Position numbers and translations under genes: made by a program
Source of the DNA: Hornefia butyriciproducens
GTDB lineage: Bacteria > Bacillota > Clostridia > Peptostreptococcales > Anaerovoracaceae
Direction: 5' to 3'
Assembly: GCF_009695915.1 (NCBI RefSeq)
Contig: NZ_VUMZ01000002.1
Coordinates: 62,001-126,000, forward strand
DNA length: 64,000 nt
The notes under the pieces: generated by a model
What the model saw: only the letters and a program-made list of their open reading frames with translations
Told to the model about the DNA's origin: nothing
Database searches by the model: none
Part shown: piece after piece, positions 26,002 to 34,644 of the stretch
Layout: every line of letters starts with the position of its first letter
How positions within the stretch are numbered: position 1 is the first letter of the stretch

Positions 26002-26190
26002 CTTTATCGTGCCCGCCTCTCTCCGGTCTTCATGCTCCCGGAGTTACCGCGTCCGACCCTTGTGCACCTGACTTTATTGCAGCGGGTTCTCGTGCGGCCG
26101 GTCTGCATGCACCTGACTTTATTGCAGCGGGCCCTCGTGCGGCTGGTCTCATGCTTCGGACTTTATCGCATCGGGCCCTCGTGCGCCGAT
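26000..26190. repeat. Tandem repeat, about 45-bp period, three to four copies
   Basis: Copies start at 26063, 26108 and 26152, and a decayed one begins at about 26000 overlapping the stop codon of the radical SAM gene. Each contains GACTTTAT(T/C)G and CTCGTGC. The first two full copies are about 90% identical. Confidence 0.85.
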
Positions 26191-26299
26191 ACATTGTCTA
26201 TGCATGCGTTTAATACATTTTTTTCACACGTGGATCCCTCACGGCGGTAGTGTAAAATAAGTGTGGAACTTTTCCGAGGGATTTAGAAAAAAGGAAATA

Positions 26300-27576
26300 G
26301 AGGTCAACTCTTTGTGTTGAAATAGAATTTGCAAAAAAAAAACACGAAGGGAGCGACCTCTATGAATTGCAGTAATAGTATACACCAGATCGCAATGGAT
26401 TTGGGAAGAAAAAACATAAAAAGAACAGAAAACGGTGAGATTCAGGATCTGGATCTCATGGCGAAGGACATTGCCGAGGATTGCCGCACATCAGCCAGAG
26501 CTATGGTGGAAGCGACACTGAAGTATCTGAATGAATCTATTCGCGAGGACAAAAGCGAACGTAAACAGCGAAATCAGCCGTCAGACGGTGAGAAACCATA
26601 CAGGTTCCGGAAAAACAGCCGGACGAGAAACGAAGTCCGGAAGTCCTGCACATATACGCAGACGAAGACCATGTCCATATGCAGAAACCGAAGAAGGAGA
26701 GGGGAAAACAAAATCAGATCGTCCCGCTGGTCACAGTGAGCGAGGGAATTGAGAAAGTGAGCGAACGGCGAAACCGGACGATCCGGCCGATGCACTTTGT
26801 GGATGAAGAGTTTAACGGAAAGCAGTTGTGGGAAAGCGTAGAAGGCTATATAGCCAAGGCGTATGATACGGAAACGCTCAAACACACTTATGTACATGGA
26901 GGCGGCGAAAAATGGATTGAAAAGGGGCTGAACGCATTCAAACGAACAAAACATATCATAGATGGATATCATTACCAGAAGGAACTGGATCGAATCTGCA
27001 AGCGGTTTTCGAAGAGAAATGTGAGGACAGTCATTACAACCGCAATCACAAACGACGATAAACACAAAGTGGATCACTTTCTGCACACGTTGATGGAGGC
27101 GCGCCGGAAGAAGATGTGGCGGCAGCGAAAAGTTTTGGAACATATCTGCTGAATCAGTGGGTTCCGATTCGGAATTATGTCACACTGGATATTCCGGGAA
27201 GTTGTACGGAAGGTCAGATCAGTCATGTACTCTCCGAACGATTCAGCCGGAATCCGATGGGATGGAGCAGGAAAGGACTGGCGAAACTGAGCAAAATCAG
27301 GGTCTTGAAACTTAATGGACAAAAAATCACAGCGGCTGATTCCAGAGGCGAACAAGAGGAGACCTACCGGGAATATGGCGAGCGAATGATACAGGAATAC
27401 TTGAAGGGATGTACAGACTGGAGTGTATTTGAGCGAGAAGTCCCCATCTACGATACAAACGCAGGAATGCAGAGACTGCTGCAGGCGTATGGACAGAATC
27501 ACGGGGCTTTAAATTAGAAGCAAATTAAAAATACAAGAGAGTTGTCAACCGAAAAACTCCACAATAAGTTGACACC
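26300..27576 (+). mobile_element. Decayed ISLre2-like insertion sequence
   Basis: The left end GAGGTCAACTCTTTGTG at 26300 and the complement of the right end at 27560-27576 (GGTGTCAACTTATTGTG) agree at most positions, forming terminal inverted repeats. Between them lies a broken transposase. The element (about 1.28 kb) is shorter than a full ISLre2 element, and no target duplication can be made out. Confidence 0.65.
26362..27517 (+). pseudogene. ISLre2-family transposase, frameshifted and internally deleted
   Basis: The N-terminal piece (MNCSNSIHQIAMDLGRK to LNESIREDKSERK) matches the start of ISLre2 (UPF0236-type) transposases. The usual RTYYY-containing central part is missing. A frameshift near 26630-26680 then leads into HIYADEDHVHMQ-like sequence and the conserved block NQIVPLVTVSEG, MHFVDEEFNGKQLWESVEGYIAKAYD and YVHGGGEKWIEKGL. 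A second frameshift near 27116 joins the C-terminal piece, which ends at 27517. With at least two frameshifts and a deletion it cannot make an active transposase. Confidence 0.8.
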
Positions 27577-27603
27577 GCCGAATACAAGTGTGCGATAGAA
27601 TAG

Positions 27604-28080
27604 ATGCAGGATGAATGTCTTGAATATATCAACGATCGGAATCCGGATATTGTTCCGATCGCGGACGAACTTACATATTACTACGATTATGGTGATGGCT
27701 GGGAAGTAAAGATTACATGCGAGGAAGGTTATCATGCCGTCTGGGAAAATGATGACTTTGACTATACTGCGGCAGATGAACATGAGATCTTGGAACACAT
27801 ACTGTCAATTGATGAGGAAGCGGCTTTTTATGACAGCAGCAGTGAAAAAGTTTCGGAAGACTTGCAGAACACGCTTAATGAGATTCAGTATCTGAGAAAA
27901 CCTCTCTGTGTATATGCAGATGGGTTAAATGTTATGGATGATGTCGGCGGATACGGAGGGTATATTGATTTCCTGGAAACGATCCATGGCGCAGATCGTT
28001 ATGCTGCAAAAGAGATGCGCGACTGGGCAAGGCGGATGGGATGGACGGGGAGAACGAGTAAGCCCGAGAACATGCTGTAG
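27604..28080 (+). pseudogene. pRiA4b ORF-3-like protein, N-terminus lost
   Basis: The 158-residue frame contains YYYDYGDGWEVKITCEEGYHAV and, after an acidic insert, PLCVYADGLNVMDDVGGYGGYIDFLETI, the two hallmarks of the pRiA4b ORF-3 family (seen in IS1096-like passengers and plasmids). The usual first 50-60 residues are absent: the frame opens just after a stop codon 27 bases past the insertion sequence end. I infer that the insertion removed the start. The ATG at 27604 has no SD, so expression is doubtful. Confidence 0.65.
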
Positions 28081-28213
28081 TCTGCCGGACAATACCCTCG
28101 GGTCACCGCCCCGCATGACCGGCGGGATCGGCCGGGTTCATCTATTGACGTAGACGGTGGAAACCTGGAGTCAAAAGCTTTAAACGCATCGGAAATTCAC
28201 GAAAAACTCTGAT

Positions 28214-28229
28214 TGGTACGATAGTTGCT
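28214..28229 (+). promoter_or_regulatory. Sigma-54 promoter of the first S66 peptidase gene
   Basis: TGGTACGATAGTTGCT matches the -24/-12 consensus TGGYAYR-N4-TTGCW at every defined base, 65 bases before the start codon. Confidence 0.85.
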
Positions 28230-28293
28230 TTATTTTTGTGCTGTAAAATATTTCTGAAGGCCTGTCGTGGAATAAAGCGCAAAGGAGGGTATG

Positions 28294-29211
28294 ATGAAAT
28301 TTCCGAGGAAGCTTATGAAAGGCGGTACTATCGGGTTGGTGAGCCCAAGCTCGCCGGTGGATCGCCAGAGAGAAGAGGCGTGTATTAAAGTAATTGAAGA
28401 TATGGGATACCGCGTGAAGGCGGCGGATAATATCGCGATGGGAGCGGACGGATATCTGGCCGGACCTGACCGCCGCAGGGCAGACGGGGTGAACGAGATG
28501 TTCAGGGACCCCGAGGTGGATGCGATTTTCTGTGTCCGGGGAGGAGACGGAAGCGCTCGAATTATGGAGTATCTGGACTGGGATGCGATTGCGTCGAATC
28601 CGAAAATTTTCGTCGGCTACAGTGATGTCACCAACCTGCATCTGATGCTGTCGCAGAAATGCGGGATGGTTTCGTTTCATGGCCCCATGGTTTCATCAAA
28701 CATTGTGGATCATTTTGATGATGTAACGAGGAGCAGTCTGTTTGATACGATAAACGCAACAGAGGATTTTTTGTATCGGAATCCTGCGGAGCTTGAGATC
28801 GGAGTACTATGTCCCGGCAAGGCTTCCGGACCGCTTACGGGCGGAAATCTCACACTTCTGGCCGCATCGATCGGAACACCGTATGAAGTGGATACAGAGG
28901 GAAAGATTCTTTTCATTGAAGAGGTACACACCCATCTGAGCAATATGGACCGGCTGATGAGCCAGCTGCGCAACTCAGGGAAACTTGCCCGGGCGAAGGG
29001 AATTCTCCTCGGGCAGTTTACGGATTGTGAGAGTGACGGAGGCGATTATCTCATGTACGATATGTTCTGGGATATGACTGCGGATCTCGATATTCCGGTA
29101 ATGTACGGGATTTCTTCGGGGCACGGATTTCCCATGACCACACTGCCGATCGGAGCACAGTGCAGCATAGACACAGAGGACAGAACCATACGGTTTCATG
29201 TGGAAAGATGA
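28294..29211 (+). CDS. LD-carboxypeptidase, peptidase family S66 (copy 1)
   Basis: A cytoplasmic serine peptidase of the LdcA/MccF family, which cuts the L-centre-D bond between meso-diaminopimelate (mDAP) or Lys and D-Ala in recycled muropeptides. The 305 residues show the N-terminal GTIGLVSPSSPV, the nucleophile Ser 110 in FVGYSDVTN, Glu 209 in ILFIEEV and His 277 in SSGHGFP: a complete Ser-Glu-His triad. I start at the second ATG (28294) because GGAGG is then five bases away. It stands alone behind a sigma-54 promoter; a paralogue lies at 50722. Confidence 0.9.
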   Translation: MKFPRKLMKGGTIGLVSPSSPVDRQREEACIKVIEDMGYRVKAADNIAMGADGYLAGPDRRRADGVNEMFRDPEVDAIFCVRGGDGSARIMEYLDWDAIASNPKIFVGYSDVTNLHLMLSQKCGMVSFHGPMVSSNIVDHFDDVTRSSLFDTINATEDFLYRNPAELEIGVLCPGKASGPLTGGNLTLLAASIGTPYEVDTEGKILFIEEVHTHLSNMDRLMSQLRNSGKLARAKGILLGQFTDCESDGGDYLMYDMFWDMTADLDIPVMYGISSGHGFPMTTLPIGAQCSIDTEDRTIRFHVER

Positions 29212-29367
29212 ATCGATGAAATAAACTGCTAAATTCGAAGAGACGAAAACGGAGAATATCAGAAAAAGAAAGAGCTGCGCGCTGAACATGATGCAGTGGT
29301 GTCATGGTTCGTTCACGATACATCACGTCTGATGCGGCAGCTCATCCCCGTTATGAAAGATATAGAG

Positions 29368-30135
29368 TTATATTGCGGACGCATATGAGCCGCGCGACGC
29401 GCGGTCGGCGGCAGATGCGCGGATAAAAGCCTGCATGACCGGGAGCATACTGTCTGATGCAGTCAGCATCATTTCCGGATGCCATTGTAAACCCCAGACA
29501 AACTGACTCCCCTCGTATATGATCGCTTCTGTTACGCCGTCCTCCGCTCTTGCAACCTCCTTCAGCCCTTTTCCGAGAGATTTGATCGCCTGGTGATGGA
29601 AACTGTTGACCCAGAATTCACTGCCGAGCAGTCTGGCAATCGGCGAATCCTCATCGCAGGTCACGCGATGAGAGAGCGTGGCCTTGGGCGCTATGGTGTA
29701 GTGGCGCTGTGTCGTGGGAATTTCTTTAAGATCCTGGTACAAAGTGCCGCCCAGTGCGACGTTTATGATCTGACATCCTTTGCAAATGCCCAGAATAGGT
29801 TTTCCGGAGGCAAAAACCAGGTTAAAAACGTCCAGTTGAAACCGGTCTGTAGGAGGATGAATCACACCCAGACCTTCGTGACACGGCTCGTTGTAGAATT
29901 GAGGAGCGAGGTCAATGTCACCCGGAAACAGAAAACCGTCGCACAGCCCCACATAGGGAGTCAGATCCAGCGGAATGTCAATCAGAGGAATCTGTACGGG
30001 AATCCCGCCGCCTTTGATCACTGCCTGCACGTAGTCAGTGCAGACAGAACTCCGGATAAATTCCGGATTATCATCATTTCTTGTATTCACGATCCCGATA
30101 AAGGGACGGCTGCTGTTCTCTCTTGTATTGGACAC
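29368..30135 (-). CDS. Gamma-glutamyl hydrolase-type amidotransferase (peptidase C26, PuuD-like)
   Basis: A class-I glutamine-amidotransferase-like hydrolase of 255 residues. The nucleophile is Cys 118 in LGICKGCQIINVALGG, with LQWHPEM giving His and Glu. The N-terminal part has FIGIVNTRNDD, GGIPVQIPL and GFLFPGDIDLAP as in PuuD (gamma-glutamyl-GABA hydrolase). It follows the alanine racemase gene in the same direction by 63 bases, so it is in the sigma-54 unit. In this context it may cut a gamma-D-glutamyl bond of muropeptides; this is inference, and gamma-glutamyl-GABA remains possible. Confidence 0.87.
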   Translation of the reverse strand: MSNTRENSSRPFIGIVNTRNDDNPEFIRSSVCTDYVQAVIKGGGIPVQIPLIDIPLDLTPYVGLCDGFLFPGDIDLAPQFYNEPCHEGLGVIHPPTDRFQLDVFNLVFASGKPILGICKGCQIINVALGGTLYQDLKEIPTTQRHYTIAPKATLSHRVTCDEDSPIARLLGSEFWVNSFHHQAIKSLGKGLKEVARAEDGVTEAIIYEGSQFVWGLQWHPEMMLTASDSMLPVMQAFIRASAADRASRGSYASAI

Positions 30136-30198
30136 TTTCTTTTCCTTTCTCTTTGAATGAGAGTCGTTCGAAGAAATCCGAACGGGATCAGCAATGGT

Positions 30199-31329
30199 TT
30201 ATTCTGACGGATCATTGATATAGATCCGTTCGGGTCGCGTCCCCAGACTGACCAGAATATCATTTTTGATTGTGCCGGTCAGTTTGGAGGCTTCTTCCGC
30301 GGTCATCGCGCCGTCACTTCCGTCACTGAGTATGATCGCGAGATCCCCGGGCGCAACATCCGGAATGTCGGTGACATCCACGATGCACTGATCCATGCAC
30401 ATGACGCCGATCAGCGGAGCCTTTTCCCCGTGAATGGAGACGTAGCCTTTACCCTGTATACTTCGGAAGAGTCCGTCGACATATCCGAAGGGAAGCGTGG
30501 CGACGATACTGGGACGCTGAGCGCGCCATACATAGTCGTAACTGACGCCTTCGCCGGGCTGCAGGCGATGCAGTTCCGAGACTCTGGTCAGAAAACGGAC
30601 TGCAGGAACTACAGGAAGGTATCCTAGGTGAAAAGAGTGCATTCCGTAAATCAGTGACCCCGGCCGGACCATATTCAGCCGGTATTCGGGGTAGTCTACA
30701 CACGCGATACTGTCAGAGATGTGCTTGTATTGAAAACTCAGTCCGTCCCGCTCCAGGGTGCGCACAAAGTCTGTAAAGCTGTGAAATTGTTTTTCATTCT
30801 CTTCGCGGTTTGTCAGGGCGAGGTGAGAGAAGATACCCTCGATTTCCAGATTCGGCAGCTTCGTCATTCGGAGAATTTCTTTACGGTATGCTTCGCCGGG
30901 AACCTGCCCAAGACGGTGTAGTCCGGTATCAACCTTGAGATGTACCTTGGCAATTGTGTTCTGCTTTTCGGCATATCGGCTGAGCAGCCGGGCCTGATCA
31001 TAGGAAAATATGGTCTGCGTGATATGGTTTTCGATAACATAGTGAAGATACTGATCCGGTGTGTGTCCGAGAATAAATACAGGGTAATCCGGATACACGG
31101 ATCGAAGTTCCATTGCTTCGCTCAACGTGGCGACAGCCAGATATGCGGCACCGGCGTCCATCAGAGTTCTGGCGATCCGAACGGCACCGTGGCCGTATGC
31201 GTCTGCTTTGACCACAGCCATTACAGACACGTCAGGACCGTTCATTTCACGGATCTTCAGAAAGTTGTCATAGAGTTTTTGCAGATCGATTTCGATGATT
31301 GTGTCACGATATGTTCCGGTTGTTTTCAT
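30199..31329 (-). CDS. alr: Alanine racemase
   Basis: A PLP enzyme that interconverts L- and D-alanine. PLP binds Lys 41 in AVVKADAYGHGAV; the second catalytic residue is the Tyr of GVSYDYVW, and MVRPGSLIYG and GVMCMDQCIVDVT are typical. At 376 residues it is full length. It sits among D-Ala-releasing peptidases under a sigma-54 promoter, so I infer a catabolic job (turning released D-Ala into L-Ala); a separate housekeeping alr probably exists outside the window. A weak SD (GGAAGGA) precedes the ATG. Confidence 0.93.
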   Translation of the reverse strand: MKTTGTYRDTIIEIDLQKLYDNFLKIREMNGPDVSVMAVVKADAYGHGAVRIARTLMDAGAAYLAVATLSEAMELRSVYPDYPVFILGHTPDQYLHYVIENHITQTIFSYDQARLLSRYAEKQNTIAKVHLKVDTGLHRLGQVPGEAYRKEILRMTKLPNLEIEGIFSHLALTNREENEKQFHSFTDFVRTLERDGLSFQYKHISDSIACVDYPEYRLNMVRPGSLIYGMHSFHLGYLPVVPAVRFLTRVSELHRLQPGEGVSYDYVWRAQRPSIVATLPFGYVDGLFRSIQGKGYVSIHGEKAPLIGVMCMDQCIVDVTDIPDVAPGDLAIILSDGSDGAMTAEEASKLTGTIKNDILVSLGTRPERIYINDPSE

Positions 31330-31412
31330 ATGGATATCAGTTCCTTCCTCAAAATGCAGTATGAGATCAACAGAAACGGGCTTCTGTAACAGTTAAATAT
31401 GACTATATATAA

Positions 31413-31428
31413 TGCAATAATTATGCCG
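31413..31428 (-). promoter_or_regulatory. Sigma-54 promoter of the alr - C26 unit
   Basis: On the minus strand CGGCATAATTATTGCA keeps the GG and GC pairs and differs from consensus only at the first T; it lies 84 bases upstream of alr. Confidence 0.7.
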
Positions 31429-31450
31429 CATATCAGAAGAAAGGACGAAT

Positions 31451-33079
31451 TCAGGAAGGGTTTCTGTGCAGCCATTCCGCACCGGCGGAAGTGATGGTCG
31501 TCCCTTGCCGCCCCCGGCCGATCGTGATATATCCGTCCTGTTTCAGACCGTCCAGAATATTGCGGAGACGGCCGTCGCTGATGAGGATGTCCCGGTCCCG
31601 CAGCTGATTTAGAATTGAGGTGCGTCCCAGAGCATGGCGCGTATTCTGGCATGCATAAAGGAGGTCGAGGATTTCGGCCCGGATATGACGGTCGCTGTTC
31701 AGATCCACGGACGAAACGTGCCGCAGCCGATGATTTCCGGGTTGAAAAAGTGTCGGAGGAAGTGTTCCGAAGGTAGTAAAATAAATGGACGCGTTTTCCA
31801 GCTCACGGACATTTCCCGGCCAGTCATACTGCTTCAGTGCCTCCTTTTGTCTGGCTCGGATATTCTCGTATTTGCTGCCGAGGAATTCCTGAAACAGTGG
31901 AAGGATGTCTTCCCGGCGGTTTCTGAGCGGCGGAATCCAGATCGGAATTACGTTGAGCCGGTAATACAGGTCGTTGCGGAATGAGCCTGCGCTGACCAGC
32001 GCCTGCAGATCACGATTTGTCGCCGCTATGACGCGAACGTCGACGTCTATGATTTTGTCACCGCCGATTCTCATGATCTGCCGCTCCTGAAGCATACGGA
32101 GAAGACTGGACTGCATTTTAGGCGAAATATCGGCGATTTCATCCAGGAATATCGTTCCGTGATTCGCCTGCTCGAAGAGACCGGTCTTGCCGCGTTTGCC
32201 GGGGCCGGTGAAGGAGTTCGGATCATAACCGAAAAGCTCGCTTTCCAGCAGAGATTCAGGGAGCGCGGAGCAGTTAATGGCAACAAATGGATTAGAACTG
32301 CGGTGTGACGCATTGTGGATAGACTGAGCGAAAAGTTCTTTCCCTGTACCGCTTTCACCGGTCAGCAGAAGGGTATGATTCGTTTCCGCCGCTCTCTCCG
32401 CAGTTTGAATGCACTCGTCCATAACGCGGCTCTGGTGTATGATGTCGGAGAATCTATGTTTGGCAAACAGTCCCTTGTCATGGATTTTTCGTGAGACGGT
32501 GCTTTCGATATCGCGGATTTTCCCGGCGTCGATCATCTTGATATAGTAGCCGATATTTAAATCCCGGAGATAGAGCGGGTAGCGGCTGACAAGGTAATTG
32601 ATCCCCTCGTGGGTGATGACATGTTCTTCGGCGGGAGCGCTTCCTTGAATCTGGCGGACAGCCTCTGCGTCAAAATAATCCTTCAGACTGCTTCTGAGAG
32701 TGGGACTTCCGTGAAGGATCCGGTTGGCGGGTTCGTTGGTAAAGACAATGCGTTCCCGGGAATCGATGGTGATGAAGGCGAAAGGGGAACTGCCCAGAAT
32801 CCGGTCGATGATCTGTGACTTAATATAATTATCCACAAAGTGAGCCTGCATATCATTTTCACAGGTGACGATTTCGCTGAGGTATTTAATCAGCCGCGAC
32901 TCAATCACTTCGTTGTTGAGATGGATGCGGTTGGTCAGCTGAAGCAGAGAATCGAAGCTGATTTCTCTATAACTGCAGTCCAGCACATTTGTGATAAAGG
33001 GCGGAACAAGCTGGCGCTCATGAAAAGTGATAGCGTCAGTGCCGGTGCGGGTGTTATAGATAATCTCGATTTTTTTCAT
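31451..33079 (-). CDS. Sigma-54-dependent activator 1 (PAS, AAA+, non-Fis C-terminus)
   Basis: An enhancer-binding protein of 542 residues. Residues about 85-190 form a PAS-like sensor (FAFITIDSRERIVFTNEPANRIL). The AAA+ domain (about 210-440) has Walker A GESGTGKE, Walker B GTIFLDEI, the sensor/Arg-finger segment VRVIAATNRDL and FRNDLYYRLNVI, and the end YDWPGNVRELEN. The sigma-54-contact loop reads NSFTGP where GAFTGA is usual; Phe-Thr-Gly is kept. The C-terminus has no Fis helix-turn-helix but a winged-helix-like part (LRNILDGLKQDGYITIGRGRQGTTIT). It lies between two sigma-54 units and has its own housekeeping promoter. Confidence 0.9.
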   Translation of the reverse strand: MKKIEIIYNTRTGTDAITFHERQLVPPFITNVLDCSYREISFDSLLQLTNRIHLNNEVIESRLIKYLSEIVTCENDMQAHFVDNYIKSQIIDRILGSSPFAFITIDSRERIVFTNEPANRILHGSPTLRSSLKDYFDAEAVRQIQGSAPAEEHVITHEGINYLVSRYPLYLRDLNIGYYIKMIDAGKIRDIESTVSRKIHDKGLFAKHRFSDIIHQSRVMDECIQTAERAAETNHTLLLTGESGTGKELFAQSIHNASHRSSNPFVAINCSALPESLLESELFGYDPNSFTGPGKRGKTGLFEQANHGTIFLDEIADISPKMQSSLLRMLQERQIMRIGGDKIIDVDVRVIAATNRDLQALVSAGSFRNDLYYRLNVIPIWIPPLRNRREDILPLFQEFLGSKYENIRARQKEALKQYDWPGNVRELENASIYFTTFGTLPPTLFQPGNHRLRHVSSVDLNSDRHIRAEILDLLYACQNTRHALGRTSILNQLRDRDILISDGRLRNILDGLKQDGYITIGRGRQGTTITSAGAEWLHRNPS

Positions 33080-33157
33080 GATGCGTTCTGCTCCTGTAGC
33101 TGTTCTTCTTTTTCTTTTACAAAAATAAGGATGGCTCCTGCGGCTTCCTTATACTCA

Positions 33158-33185
33158 ATTATAGCCGGTGGAGAAAATCTTTCAA
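33158..33185 (-). promoter_or_regulatory. Housekeeping promoter of activator 1
   Basis: Minus-strand TTGAAA, 16 bases, TATAAT, 79 bases before the start codon. The activator is thus probably made without sigma-54. Confidence 0.7.
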
Positions 33186-33229
33186 GAACGGCAACAGGAT
33201 TTAATGAGATTTTATCCTATTAATCCTAT

Positions 33230-34624
33230 TTAATCCAATTTGTGCATCCATTTTCCGCTTCGCATCCGGAGCAGGCAGCAGCACGCTCGGACGACCCAGT
33301 CTGCCGCCATAGGGATCCAGATTCCTACGAGCCCGGCCTGAAACATATGAATCATGATAACCGCCAGTGTGATGCGGACGACCCACATTCCGGCAACGCC
33401 GATAACAAAGGGTCCGACGGTATCGCCGCCGCCCCGCAGGATTCCGGAGACGACATTGGTAATTCCGACGGCGGGTTCGGCGAGAGCCTGAATCCGCAGA
33501 ACCTGAGCGCCTGCGGCAATTACGCCGGCATCGCGGATGAAGAGTCCCATGAGTTCGGGAGCGAATATATACAGGAGAACCGCGCAGGCAGAAATGAGAA
33601 TAACCCCGTCCAGGATACAGTCGCGGCTGTAGGTTTTAGCCAACTCGGGACGGTTCGCGCCGAGGGACTGAGCGATAAGGGTGGTTGCGGATACTCCGAA
33701 GGAGTAAGCAGGCATATAGCAGATCTGTTCAGCGGTGTTGGCGAGCTGATGCGCTGCCAGGGCAGAGGTTCCGAGACCGGTGGCAAGCATGGTGACGACA
33801 AGCTGACCGCCTGAGATGGTAATGCGTTCCAGTGCTGTGGGAATTCCGAGGGTCAGAGCCTGTTTTTGGATTTTCCGGTCCAGTCTGAAACGGTCGTGGA
33901 GAGAGATTGAGACGCTCAGGTCAGGATCGAAGATCCTGTGAATGATCATAATTCCGCAGACCGCGGCTCCGGCGGCAGTGCCGAGAGCAGCGCCCGAAAC
34001 GCCCAGACCGGCGCCCCATACACGGAAAGGAATTCCGAAAAGGACGATGGTGCGTGGCTGATAGATGAAGAAGAAATTTCCGACAATGTTCACCGCATTG
34101 TTGAGAATGCTGTATATCATCGGAGAGCGGGAATCGCCGGCTCCCCGTATGATTCCGCCGCCGACAAACAGGAACATGTCGAATACGTAGACCGCACCGG
34201 TGATCCGGAAATAATTGACGGAGTCCTGGCGGATGGAAGCATTTGCACCCATCCAGCCGGGGAGAAAGGGTGCGATGAGAAACTCGACCAGAAGGGTGAT
34301 GATCAGTCCGAACCCGACCATTGTCAGAAAGGACTGGCGCACGATTTCCTTTGCTTCTGCGAAATCGCGGTATCCGACGGCCCTGGAAACTAAAACAGAG
34401 AAACCGACACTTACTCCCATCATGAGTCCGCCGATGAGCCATATGGTGGAGGTGACAACTGCTATCGATGCTGTAGCATCCACACCGATAGAGCCTACCA
34501 TGGCGGTATCTACGTAATTGACCATCATGCTGAGAAGCTGCTCAACGATGATGGGCCATGTGAGGATCAATACGGTTCGGCGTGAGGACAGACGATTATT
34601 CAGGATGTCGATTTCTCTGCTCAT
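33230..34624 (-). CDS. MATE-family transporter
   Basis: A 464-residue, 12-TM antiporter. The MATE repeats are visible as LTWPIIVEQLLSMMVNYVDTAMVGSIG at residues 19-45 and a second copy starting TLGIPTALERITISGGQLVVTMLATGLG near 255. Both have the usual inward-facing Pro and Gly positions. MATE proteins export organic cations or metabolites using Na+ or H+. It starts 20 bases after the serine hydrolase gene, so it is probably in the same sigma-54 unit; export of a peptide or D-amino acid product is possible but not shown. Confidence 0.92.
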   Translation of the reverse strand: MSREIDILNNRLSSRRTVLILTWPIIVEQLLSMMVNYVDTAMVGSIGVDATASIAVVTSTIWLIGGLMMGVSVGFSVLVSRAVGYRDFAEAKEIVRQSFLTMVGFGLIITLLVEFLIAPFLPGWMGANASIRQDSVNYFRITGAVYVFDMFLFVGGGIIRGAGDSRSPMIYSILNNAVNIVGNFFFIYQPRTIVLFGIPFRVWGAGLGVSGAALGTAAGAAVCGIMIIHRIFDPDLSVSISLHDRFRLDRKIQKQALTLGIPTALERITISGGQLVVTMLATGLGTSALAAHQLANTAEQICYMPAYSFGVSATTLIAQSLGANRPELAKTYSRDCILDGVILISACAVLLYIFAPELMGLFIRDAGVIAAGAQVLRIQALAEPAVGITNVVSGILRGGGDTVGPFVIGVAGMWVVRITLAVIMIHMFQAGLVGIWIPMAADWVVRACCCLLRMRSGKWMHKLD

Positions 34625-34644
34625 AGTTTTGCTAAGCCTTTTTT

